64,000 bases of DNA, taken from the NCBI GenBank assembly GCA_022592445.1, contig JABYQR010000125.1:1-64000 (forward strand), in the 5' to 3' direction. This document shows, in pieces, positions 32,470-42,399 of this stretch (position 1 is its first letter; each line of letters begins with the position of its first letter). The DNA is from Cytidiella melzeri (taxonomy: Eukaryota > Basidiomycota > Agaricomycetes > Polyporales > Irpicaceae). Both the position numbers and the translations under genes were made by a program. The notes under the pieces were generated by a model, which saw only the letters and a list, made by a program, of their open reading frames with translations, ran no database searches and had not been told where the DNA came from.

Positions 32470-32889
32470 TTGATCGTCGAAGTTCCTGGAGTAGTCAAAG
32501 TTCCAGAAGAAGTCGAACCTGAACCCAATTTGGCCACACCGGCTTTAGCCGAAAGCACCACTCCTATTCCTGTTTTATCCAAACCTACACCAGAAACCTC
32601 ACTGGTAATACCTGAAACCCCGGCTACCCGCGTACCGGTTACAATGACAACACCAGCAGTAGACCCCGCTTTGATTGCAGCTATTGTAGCTGCAGTTGCA
32701 CAAGTCATGCCCAGGCCACAGGTTACAGTCAATAACAATGACTCCAAACCTGACAGATACAAAGGCGAGCACAGTCGTGACCTGGAACAATTCCTGTCCC
32801 AATGTGAGGCCTACTGGGTGACCGCCAGTATTACCAACGAAAAGACCAAGGTCCTGACAGCATCTCTGACCAAGGACCCCAGTTTCCAG
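32470..32889 (+). pseudogene. Gag fragment of the deleted F derivative
   Basis: A Pro/Thr/Val-rich N-terminal stretch is followed by a hydrophobic helix (IAAIVAAVAQVMPRPQVTV), then the Gag motif KPDRYKGEHSRDLEQFLSQC with EAYWVTASITNEKTKVLTA. It stops shortly after passing into integrase sequence in a different frame. This is the only view of the F-family Gag N-terminal core in the window. Confidence 0.7.
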
Positions 32890-33710
32890 CGCGCTTCATG
32901 CATGCGCTCTATCACCGCTTAGGCATAGAGACTGGTTTTACAACAGCCTATTATCCGCAAGGAAAGGGCAAAGTTGAAGGCAAAAACCAGGATATAGAAC
33001 AGTACCTGCGTCTATTCTGTCAGCAACGACAACATGACTGGGTCAATCATCTACCGGCGGTTGAGTTTGCACTCAACTTGCAAGTACATGCGGGTAGCTC
33101 CCAAACACCGTTTGAAGTCATCTACAGATATTGCCCCAACTTCACCATACTGGTTGGCAAGCGGAGCAATATCCCATTGCTCGATGGGCGCCATGGCTCG
33201 ATTACACGAAGAGACAGAAGCAGCTTTTTGTCTAAGCAAAGAAAAGATGAAGCAACTCTACAAATCTGAGAAGTGATCTCCATGTGTTTTCCAAGTGGGA
33301 GACATGGTCTGGCTGAACGCTAAAAATGTCAACATCCACCAGGCTATGCCTAAACTTGGTCCTCAACAACTTGGCCCGTACAAGGTCATCAAACACATTG
33401 GCAATCTAGACTACAAGCTCAATCTGCCTAGCTATCTCCGTATCCACCCCGTCTTCTACATCAACCGTCCAAGTCCCTGGCACGACAATGGCAAAGACGT
33501 ACCTCCACCTCCTGATCCTTTTGTCATAGAAGGAGAAGAACAGTACGTCATTGAAAAGGTGCTAGACAGCAGGCTACACGGACGATGGAAGAAATTGAAA
33601 TTCCTTGTCAAATGGGAAGGGTATTCAGATGGACACAATAGCTGAGAACCAGTCAAAAACCTCGAGAACAGTCAAGAAGCGATTGAGAACTTCTACAAAG
33701 CAAATTGCAG
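32890..33710 (+). pseudogene. Integrase core and chromodomain of the deleted F derivative
   Basis: LGIETGFTTAYYPQGKGKVE carries the integrase Glu region, followed by HDWVNHLPAVEFALNL, a frame break near 33270, then GDMVWLNAKNVN, LGPQQLGPYKVIKHIGN and a chromodomain (YVIEKVLDSRLHGRW, KFLVKWEGYSDG) ending at the same stop as in Gypsy F. From about 33110 to 33998 it appears identical to the reverse complement of 10869-11757, whereas the first 200 bp differ at many positions. Confidence 0.85.
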
Positions 33711-33998
33711 AGCACCCCGGGTCATCAAAGCTTCACTCTTTGCAGATCTCTGCTTGCATTTTTGAAAATTCAATACCCAGACCAACCCCGCTTTCCTTCG
33801 CACAATCTATCCCTCTACATACAATCTTAGCTGGGATGAAGGCAAACACATTGGTCTGGATATCTCAAGAACATCACACTGACAGGTAACATCGAGTCAA
33901 CCACACCAGAAGGGGAGAAACTTCCTAGCATCCTTCTGACTAGACAATTGGGGCAATTCTGCTGAATCACTGTAGACGGGTAGAAGACCTCTATCACC

Positions 33999-35774
33999 AC
34001 ACCCTTGTCTCCACGCCAGCAGTGGCAGCAATGTCGAGAGCGGTAATGTCAGCGGCTGCGCTCATGCTTGATTCCTTTGCTTTGTTTTCCACGGATTTTG
34101 GTCCTCATGTACTGCACTGGGGTATCCCTGCTGGAACTCCGCAATCGCTTCTGTTGTGTTCTCCATATCTTGAGGCCGAGTCCAGGAGTTCTCCAAATCT
34201 CCATACCCAGTCCACTTTACCAAGTATTTGAGTTTCCCTTGCCTGTTATGGTGACTATGGAGTATTGCCTCAACTTTGTATTCTTCTTCATCATTGATGA
34301 TTTGTGGGGGCGGTTCGGTGTATGCCAGTCCATACTCCGGAGTTTCTATGAACAGGGTAAGAAGTCCTGCGTGGAACCCAGGGTGGATCTTCCAGTCCAA
34401 TGGTAACCGGAGTTTATAGGTGATTGGTCCCAGCTCTTTGGTCATTTCAAACGGTCCATAGTGTTTGGGTGCTAGTTTAGCAGAGGACCTTCTGGTAGTG
34501 GATGTTCTTTCCTTCCAGCCAGACCTTTTGATCCACAGTGTATGGCTGAAACCCTTGTTTGTTGCGTGACATGCATACTGCTTCTGCTGCCATGCGGCTG
34601 CTGGCATGTGATTCATTCCGGCTATGAGCCATCTGAATGTGCTTGGTGATAGAGGGAATGTTGGAATGCAGATTGATAACATCCACTACTCTGGGTTTGT
34701 ACCCTAATGGGCAATGTTGAATTCCTGAGTGATAGCAGATATTATGCTCAAACTCAGCAGTAGTAAGAAGTCTAGCCCAATCAGTTTGGCTGTAATCACA
34801 AAAGGCTTGGAGATACTCTGTTTTGCCATCTGTCTCAGGGTAATACGCTGTACTAATGTTCTGTTGAATGCCCAGTTTAGAGCAAAGTTATCTTTGGAAT
34901 CTGGCAGCAACTGTCCTCAATCAGGTATGACTTTCTCCTGTAGGCCAAAGCGTTGCCACCCCTTGTGCATGTATAGTTCAGCTGTTACTTTGGCCGAGGT
35001 CTTGGAAGTGCACGGGACCAGTACCGTTGACTTCGTACATCCCTGGTCCACTACAACCATGACTCCATTGTATTTGTCACTTGCTGGTAATTTGCCTATG
35101 AAATCAATGGAAACCACTTGCAACGGTAGATAGCTCTTTTCAGAACTAATTGGGTCAATTAGTATGTTCTTGGGCTGGCTCTGAACCTTGATGCTGTGAC
35201 ACGAGGCACACCCCGTGACGTAGTTCTTAATAAATGCAGCCATGCCTGGCCACCAAAGATTTGTTGAATGAGTTCTGTTGTCTTGAATCGTCCAGGGTAT
35301 CCTGTGACCACGGTGTCATGGAACAACTTTACTAAGTCTCGTCAAAGTCGTCGGTCTTTTGGTACATAGATCTTGGCCTTGTAGTAGACTAGGCCATCTT
35401 CTGCCTTCCAGTCCTCTTGGTCACGTTTTGCTACTTTGTTGCCTTTGGAGGCTAGTAGCGTTTGTAGCGCATTGCTGACTTGATTGTCTAGTTTGGCAAC
35501 CTGTGTGATGCAGTCAAGGAGTGAAATATTGGTAGTTGTTGCGGGTTGATCCTGATCCATTACTTGTAGATGGAAAAGATGCTCCGGTCTCGGGTTGATG
35601 GACCAACCGGAATTGGAGTTCTGAAAGATACAATGCCCATCATGCCTGTTGTTAGTTCAATTTGTGTGCTTCTTTGAAATATGCAAGGTTCTGATGGTTG
35701 GTGTAGATTTCAAAATCATCAGTTGCCCCTTCTAAATAGTAGCCATTCATTCGATGCACGCATGGTGGCAAAGG
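33999..35774 (-). pseudogene. Gypsy H pol remnant: RNase H end, integrase, chromodomain
   Basis: On minus from 35774: RNase H end (YLEGATDDFEIYTNHQNLAY), a linker (DQDQPATTTNISLLDCITQV, YKAKIYVPKDRRL), the integrase zinc region (FIKNYVTGCASCHSIKVQSQ), first catalytic Asp (SIDFIGKLPASDKYNGVMVV), then the C-terminal domain (PKHYGPFEMTKELGPITYKL) and a chromodomain (YKVEAILHSHHNRQGKLKYL, VKWTGYGDLENSW), ending at 34062. Several stops interrupt it. The LINE tail joins it at 35774, so the LINE is probably inserted in H. The left end abuts the F derivative at 33998 with no LTR. Confidence 0.82.
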
Positions 35775-35794
35775 TTTTATTTTTTATTTTTTTT
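35775..35794 (-). other. A-rich 3' tail of the LINE
   Basis: On the plus strand a 20-base run of T with two interspersed A. On the element strand this is an A-rich tail, as left by target-primed reverse transcription. Gypsy H coding sequence continues right after it, fixing the LINE 3' edge. Confidence 0.75.
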
Positions 35795-36015
35795 GGGGGA
35801 CAACTTGTGTGTGCACAGTCATGGGTGACCTTGCTGGCGGCAGGCAGTCAGCGAAGTTGAATCCACCGTCCGCCCACTGTAGAAGGGGGGTTTGACACTC
35901 ACGATCCAAAAGGGAGAAAATGCATTTACACACAAAGTGTGCCACTCAATACGGCCTGATTACTCGGTGTAGAGTGAACTAAAACAGGGGACCCATACCC
36001 ACTGACTGCCCCACA

Positions 36016-37109
36016 TTACTCCAGTCTGGCGGAAGAAGGTCTTTTTTTGTAGGTTACTGTTCCAGGTGCGTAAAACCAGGCCCTGGGTAGTCTTTTCTTA
36101 CCGTATTTTGCTCGGATGAGTATGCGGTTCAGTTGAGCAGACTCAGTCATCATGATGCAGTATACACGTGATGCTCTGGTCAGACGTCTGCTGTCTGGGT
36201 GCTTGAAGTTGGCCAGGGGGGGGCACCAAGGAGATTTCCAATGTGTTTTCCAGGCCATGGGATAGTTGGGGCTTTCTTGGCCCAGAGCTGTACACAGAGC
36301 ATCCATATGCGGGTGCATTCAGGTGCATCACAGTCTGCAAGGATATGTATGATTAATAGAGTCTTCCTCGTTGCCGATGGGACATATGGCTTGTGGTCTC
36401 ATCGCAGGCGATGTGGGTCCAATATTTTTCTACACAGAGTGCACTGTGTATTACTTTCCATAGAAAGTCAGATATTTTCCGAGTGATGTCTTTGTGTCAC
36501 AGGGCTTTCCATATGCTGGCCCTTGTTGGGTACTGACCACCAAGGTGGTCATACACACAGTGGTACGTCCTGTCTAGGTTTGCTTCCGCTGGATGTGTAG
36601 TGTGTTGTTTTGAGAGCGTGATGCCAGCGTATGCAATTGCTTGGGACAATGCGGAAGTTTTAACTCCGGTGAGGTTCCATTTGTCAGGGATTGTAAATAT
36701 GAGATCTAGATTGTCCGGGGGGTCTTGTAGGCTACCAAGTTTATTGGCACTGTCCTTTCCAGCAAGGCCGGAGTGACCTTTTACCCACCCAAAGGTGGTG
36801 ATTGCCGCTCGTTGCTGTAGGTGGTATCCAGCATGGGTCTCTCCATTTGTTGAGATGAACAGTCAGTCCGTCAATCATATATTGGGAGCTACTGATGGTA
36901 TGTAGGGGCTGTGTTGTGGGGGCCAGCTTTGCTGCTTTTTGTATCACTAGAATTTCGCCGGCTTGGTTGGTTTGAGCTCGGCCAGGAACTCTGATGGCCA
37001 GGTTGTGTCGATAGTTAGGGCCAAACCACACTCCTGCACCAGTGCGTGCGTTTGCTGCCCCGATGTGGATGCAGAAGCCATCTATATACACAACTACTGT
37101 GTCTTGCAT
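36016..37109 (-). pseudogene. LINE RNase H domain and C-terminal region
   Basis: The frame starting at 37109 has VVVYIDGFCIHIGAANARTG (first catalytic Asp in YIDG), then NQAGEILVIQKAAKLAP (Glu) and a degraded second half (SSQYMIDGLTVHLNKWRD). Further pieces on minus down to 36016 (for example RRLTRASRVYCIMMTESAQL) resemble the C-terminal tail with frame changes. Confidence 0.7.
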
Positions 37110-37156
37110 GTGTTCCGGTGGGGGGGCAAGCTGCTAGTGGGCTGGTATATTTAAGG

Positions 37157-38871
37157 TTATCTGGGAGTTTGCAAAAACTCTGAAGCCATCTGAAACATTG
37201 TCTCCTTTGTGACACTTGGGTTGAAGGTGAGTTTTTCTCCTGCAAGTGTTGCTCGTTGGTTATTTTCCTTCCGGTGGTAGGTGAGGGTCAATGAGTCACT
37301 AGGATGTATCCCAGATGGGGTCCACTTGATGTGGATATTATTAAGCATTTGTTGTGCAGCTGAGCAGCATCTCACCGGGTGGAGGCAGCCAAGTTGTTCT
37401 CGGTCATATGTGCATTATTGGCACAAGCACATTGGCCGGTTTGCATGATCACGGTTTCCAGGCTGGGTCCGTCCTAAGTACACCCAATAGATTGCCCAAG
37501 GTACATATGTTGTGGGTGGCCTCACTCCTCGAGTAACCTGGAATGGTGAGCTTATTTCACCATTTATTATCACAACAGTATAGGCTGGCTGAGTGGTATA
37601 GTAATTTAACAGTGTTATGAAGTGTTCTGGTGCTTGGTGTTTCTTTTAAAGTCTCCCAGATGTAATTTTGGTCCATTTCGTCATAGGCTTTCTCTTGATC
37701 AAGGCCAAAGATGATGCCGTTGACTTCCTCTGCCTCAGCAAAGTCTATCATTAGTGAAGTAAGTTTGATCTGGTCAAAAATACTTCTTCCACAAATGAAG
37801 CCATCTTGGTCTTCATGAATGATGGTATCATACGCACATGTTTTGCAAGCCTTCCTGCAAGAGTTTTTGTAAAGAATTTGAAGTCAGAGTGGAGAAGTGT
37901 CATTGTGCAATAGTTGGCAATGTCACGGTTATTGGGTTTCAGAATGGGCACATCCATCCATTGTTAAATTGGCAGGTGGGTGCCATACCATATAGCTCAA
38001 TATCATTATAAACAGCAGTGAGTGTGCTACGGCCGCTTCCATAAGTATGGGTGGGTTGTAAAAAAGTTACACCTAGTCGGACCGTGACGGAGTACGTCAA
38101 ACATTGATCGGAGCTACTTGGCATTGCAGTGCCGTGCTGCATGTGGCGGGACGAGGGCAGTCGGCGACTTCAAATTGCCACCCCGCTCGTAGTTCGCCTC
38201 TGTATAATTCACACGCGCCCACCCATCATTATGGAAGTGGCTGTAACTACGTTTAACGTTGGGGTATCTGAGGTTCGGCATTGTAGATATCTCTGCTTGA
38301 GGAGTTTCCAGAGTTTATAAGGTATGCCATCCAATCCATTGGCTTTCCCGTTTTCAGAGGTGCCTAGTGCTGAGCGCACATTAGGTTGAGTGGATAATTC
38401 AGGAAGATCTTCCTGGGCATGTTGTGGTAGTATTTTATACACAGCTGCTAGGGTTTTATCAATAGTGGCACAGTGCTCGTTTTCTCTAGCTGGGTCAATA
38501 TCAGAAGATTGTGGGTTGTTGTAGTAGTTTTGTGCAAGCTCTGACATGCGGTCGGACCGGGTTTCAAGAATTGGTGGGGTATTTGGGGTGTAAGATGTAT
38601 GTTCTAGCGCAAAGACAATGTGTCGGGGTTTACGTTCAGTGTTGATCTTTGACCAGTATTTTCTTATTGGCTTGCCTCCCAGCCTATAATGGGCTGCAGA
38701 TGCAACTCGTGTCTGCTCTGCACGTGTTTTTGTAAGCTCATTGATTGCCTGTTGCAGTAAGACAATTGATATCTCCAGGTCATCTAGGTCTGGTTGTGAC
38801 TGATCATTCAACAGAGATTCCATTTGTGATTGAAGTGTGCATATTTTGGCTTCAATTTTTGGCACGGCCAC
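37157..38871 (-). pseudogene. LINE reverse transcriptase
   Basis: Upstream region: MAVPKIEAKICTLQSQMESL helical linker, then RKPRHIVFALEHTSYTPN, and NGKANGLDGIPYKLWKLLKQ, the start of the RT fingers. After the small insertion: NDIELYGMAPTCQFNNGWMC, PILKPNNRDIANYCTMTLL, SDFKFFTKTLAGRLAKHVR, then FGLDQEKAYDEMDQNYIWET, the motif with the first catalytic Asp. The region bearing the second catalytic motif is too degraded to read securely. Several frame changes. Confidence 0.78.
38028..38250. mobile_element. Small inverted-repeat element inside the LINE RT
   Basis: The ends are near-perfect inverted repeats of about 29 bp: left TACGGCCGCTTCCATAAG..., right (reverse complement) TACAGCCACTTCCATAAT..., both leading into ATGGGTGGG. 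CTAC at 38027-38030 and 38247-38250 may be part of the target duplication. There is no coding capacity. It separates two RT blocks (LNVV... and LTAVYNDIELYG) that are adjacent in the family. Confidence 0.65.
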
Positions 38872-39122
38872 TCTAGCTCGTTGTCTGAGTTTTATCTTCA
38901 GGTATTGCTTGAAGGTATGGACAGGACCTGTGGGTTATATGTCGGTGATTGATTGACTACTAACTTACTATACATTACTCATTGAAGAAGCCATTCCTAA
39001 CAATATTTCTTATTCAGGCTGTTACCAGCACCAAGTTTACTTACAAATCTGGCTCAAGAAGTAATATTTCATTCAATCTTCAGGAATTGTACTTGCCACT
39101 TTCCGGCCTTGCTAACACTAGT

Positions 39123-39951
39123 CTATACGTGATTTACTTCCTGCTGAGGCCATGCTGTAGGTGTATACACGAGTATCAGGGAGGGTTGCACGCCAGCTAT
39201 CAACCAATTTGAAGTCAAGTACTCAGTAATTCGTTTAAGGGATTCTACTGCTGTTTGTTGGTCACCATGGCTAGGGAGGCGGTCAAGGGGGTCTTCCACT
39301 AGGTTGAAGTTGCCTAACATGATGTCGGGTTTGTGAAGTCCTTGGTCCTCTATTGCGGTCTGGACCAGAAGGCTCCATTAGAGGTGGGGTCATTTGGTGC
39401 GTATATTGTGAGTACATATATTGCTCGTTCTTTGTGCCAGTTTATTTTCACTAAGGGGGTTCTTCCAGGAACTAGGTGCCATGTTTCAATACTGTTGGTA
39501 GACCCTGTCTCTTGGTTGATGATGAGAGCATGTGCATTGGGGCGGTCAGTGTTAGCAAAATTCACAATGCCCAGTTGCCTGCCGTATAATTGATGCAGTT
39601 GAGTTACAAGGTTATCGGTGAGGTGTGTCTCCTGTACTGCAAGGATACCAATTTCCCTTAACTTCATAAGGCTGTGAACATGGATCCATTTGGTTTTAGG
39701 GTTGCCTAGTGTCATGGCCCCATGGCCTCGCATATTCATTGTTGCATTATGTATGTTTGCATAGGTCTTTTTGCCAGTATGCGTCTTTGCTTTACAATTA
39801 TGCCCTCGTTGGCTAGGTGGCGCAGGGCTGTTGTCAACACCGGGTTGTTGGTGATTTGCCGGAAGTGATATTTGGTTGTTGTGGTATTTATAAGTTGGGT
39901 TGTGTCAGTGGGGGGGAGTGGTTTATCCCATTTCCACCTGTGTTCATCCAT
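39123..39951 (-). pseudogene. LINE ORF2 start and AP endonuclease
   Basis: The endonuclease motifs are clear on minus: NMRGHGAMTLGNPKTKW, then LREIGILAVQETHLTDN (Glu of QETHL), YVLTIYAPNDPTSNGAFW (YAPN), and FNLVEDPLDRLPSHGDQQ, where the usual DFN reads NFN. The segment upstream (39951-39740, MDEHRWKWDKPLPPTDTTQL) is separated by one stop. The endonuclease nicks the target for priming. Confidence 0.82.
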
Positions 39952-40469
39952 AACCTGTCAGAGAGGCGGTGGCTTGTCCCACCTGGCCTTGAGGTCTGGG
40001 AAGGCTTTCACCAAGACCAAGAGAATGCACCGTTGGTTGGTTGGTGTATGTCCAGGCTCTGGTTCCACGACTACTGGCATACAGAGACCAGCAAGAAGTG
40101 GTAGATACATGACCCACTGTCAGAGGGGGACATATGTCTACATTTACTGGCCATCATGTCCAACTCGGGAACCAGTAGATTGAGACTTAGGCTGGACTGC
40201 AGCTCACGGTTGGTCCAAGCCCTAAATAGGTCACCGCTCCTACTCCCTCGACTTTCCTGTTCAAGCAGTAAATGTGGGCCAAGGAAGGCTGGTCAACCGA
40301 GTCATTTGCAGACGAGACATTTTGGCCTCCATTTTTTCATGTATATTTCTGCATTCAAAGGTGCTGTCCTAATTGTGGTTGCAGTTATGGATGCTATTAG
40401 TGTATCCTTAGGGCATGAGTACAATGTCATGTTAAGCAAAACAAATAATATTTCTATTGAGGTTCTCAG

Positions 40470-40667
40470 GTATGTAATGCTGAGTGGGTAAAATGCTCAG
40501 GTGTATGCTAGTCATTCAAATATACAGGTGTTTGTGGTACATATGCCATGTCGGGCAAAGAGTCTTGGGTATGTAATGCTAAGTGTGTACAAAGTCCAGG
40601 CATATGCGATGTATTCAGGTATGCAGGTGATTGTGGTACATATTTGCGAGGCAAGTTTGGGCAGTCA
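40470..40667. repeat. Imperfect 99-bp tandem duplication between LINE ORF1 and ORF2
   Basis: GTATGTAATGCTGAGTG begins at 40470 and GTATGTAATGCTAAGTG at 40569. Both units continue with a similar order of words (CAGG-TATGC-, then TTGTGGTACATAT). It lies in the spacer between the two LINE ORFs. Confidence 0.55.
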
Positions 40668-40689
40668 GTCTTATGCGTATGGATAGGTA

Positions 40690-41570
40690 GAAGTTGCAAT
40701 GATTGGTTTTGGAGGGTTATAGCATCCTGAAGCGACTAGGCCAAGTAGATTGGTGGTGTTGGAAGTAGTGCAAGGTTTACGTTTATGGGACCTGAATGTT
40801 TGCAACACAATCTCGTCACGAGGGTGGTATTGGTCTGTTGCAGAAGTGCCATTCCATCCTTCAAATGCTGGGAAGGGGCATATTGAGAAGGGGTGGTCAA
40901 CCGCACCGCACCCTGAGCATGAATCAAGTAATTTAGCAGATACACAGAGTTCATTGTGGGGACTGCAAAATGTGAGCGCTCTGTTGGCGTTGTGTAAGGC
41001 ACACCAGGTGTCAGGGTCCTGTGTGGGAATGCGCATATATAGGCATATTGGGAGGTTGCATCTCCTCTCTGGGTGTACATTGGGAGGATGGTAACTTGGA
41101 CTGTCTGGACCACCTCGTGGAGTGCTTCAACAGTTCTCAGGCAGCAAAAGGTGGAGTTATCATCTGTCATGGAGGTGATGAGGCCGGAAATGGTCTCCGC
41201 ACGAAGGAGTGTGTTGATGGCACTGGTGCGGATTATCTCCATGTTGTTCAGGACGGTGAAGCCATGTAGGATGGGGATGAAATTGGGCTAGGAGTAGGCT
41301 GGGTGATGGGTGAAGAAGGTGATGTGGGGGGTGGTCAAGGAAAAGACTTTCTGCTCGAGGAGAAAGTGTTGTGTGTCAGCTGAGAGATTGTCAATGTAGA
41401 TTATTGGCGGGGTGCATTGTGGGAGAGTGGAATTGGGACAGGGGTTGGTAGGAGGTAGATGGAGTGTGCACGTTTTCTCTGGACTAAGGAGGACTTTGAG
41501 GCTTGCAAATAGAGCAGTGAGAGTGTTGGATGATTCGGACAGCGCGAGGGCGTCCCAGACATGTATGATG
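40690..41570 (-). pseudogene. LINE ORF1 protein with CCHC motif
   Basis: On minus: VIIHVWDALALSESSNTLTA and FASLKVLLSPEKTCTLHLLP in the N-terminal part, a stop near 41290, then MEIIRTSAINTLLRAETISG. In a neighbouring frame near 40900 a zinc knuckle with following Pro/Trp-rich stretch is seen: CSGCGAVDHPFSICPFPAFE, the C-x2-C-x4-H-x4-C form common in fungal LINE ORF1 proteins. It binds element RNA. Frame changes show decay, and the N-terminus is cut by Gypsy B. Confidence 0.7.
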
Positions 41571-41682
41571 ACAAGGTTGTTTGATTTGCTTAAGCCAGTG
41601 GATATATCTTCACTGCTGACGCAGCAGAGAGGTCCCTGAGGGTTGTTAATGTATACACATGGCCAGTCAGGAAGTGGGGTGG

Positions 41683-42244
41683 TGTTAAGAGCAAGCCAAA
41701 AGAGGGAGGGATGCAGAGCTGGGGTGTTTGCAGAGATGCGGAAGCGGCGGAGTGGACAAGGGAGATCAGAATGAGTCTTGGCTTCAACTAGCTAAGTTGC
41801 GCCGCTTGAGATTCTCGTGACTCACATTTGGACTTAGCAGGATCAAAGGTTTGAGAGCAAGCTCAATTGAAATGCGGACCTGCAGAGGTGTGGTGACTGG
41901 AACACCAGAGACAGCAAGGGAATGTCGAACAACAACGAGTAAGACGACTTCAGCTAGTGAAGTCGAATGCAGACGAAGAGAGGATAAGAAGGGAAGTCTT
42001 ATCCAATATTCAAATTGCTTATTTACTACAGTTGGGTCTTGTATATATACTACAATGACTTCAAGTCCGATAGGAGTAGACGAAAGTGGAACAAAGGGAA
42101 ATGCGCATGCTTGCGGAGCAATAAGAGAATTGTACACAGCATGATGTAAAGGAAACAGATGATAAGGGTCAGATGCAGAGTATGCAGGGCGGTGTTCGGG
42201 TGCGGAGGTCACGTGAAGTCGGGTGGTTGGACCGGGTTGTAACA
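41683..42244 (-). repeat. 3' LTR of Gypsy B
   Basis: Reverse-complement relative of 7362-7941, with edges TGTTAAGAG at 41683 and GGTTGTAACA ending at 42244. The polypurine tract (plus strand CCTCCCCCTTAAGG) follows at 42248. TATATATAC near 42044-42052. It is inserted in LINE ORF1. The other end of Gypsy B is lost, so no target duplication can be checked. Confidence 0.85.
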
Positions 42245-42399
42245 GTACCTCCCCCTTAAGGCCCGAACCCCTGAGGGCAATGCTTCTAATGTATCCGCAT
42301 TGGAGATCTGGAGTTTTGGTATAAAGTCCTGAGAGTGTGCAGATGCTGGACTTCAACTTTTCTTTCTTCACCCACCACTACCCTGTTCCCAGCAACAAC

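Larger units (their letters stand above)
32380..33998 (+). mobile_element. Internally deleted Gypsy F derivative (gag joined to integrase)
   Basis: Gag-type sequence (KPDRYKGEHSRDLEQFLSQC) runs directly into the integrase core (LYHRLGIETGFTTAYYPQGK). Protease, RT and RNase H are missing. The junction lies at AGGACCCCAGTTT (32873-32885), a 13-base word also present at the matching place in the full F integrase (reverse complement 11982-11994). The right part is the inverted counterpart of 10869-11994. No flanking LTR remains. Confidence 0.8.
35775..41682 (-). mobile_element. Tad1-like LINE (non-LTR retrotransposon), 5'-truncated by Gypsy B
   Basis: On minus: ORF1 with a CCHC motif (about 41570-40690), a spacer, ORF2 with endonuclease (39951-39123), reverse transcriptase (38871 to about 37150), RNase H (37109-36741) and an A-rich tail (T-rich on plus, 35775-35794). 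The order and the C-terminal RNase H fit the Tad1-type LINEs of fungi. A small inverted-repeat element interrupts RT at 38028-38250. Gypsy B's LTR cuts off the 5' end at 41683. Stops and shifts are frequent. Confidence 0.82.

Noticed and set aside
35805..35890. Similarity of the LINE 3' end to the small element at 38028-38250 (GGCAGTCAGCGA-like words)
   Set aside because: Only short scattered words match by eye, too weak to claim a shared origin.
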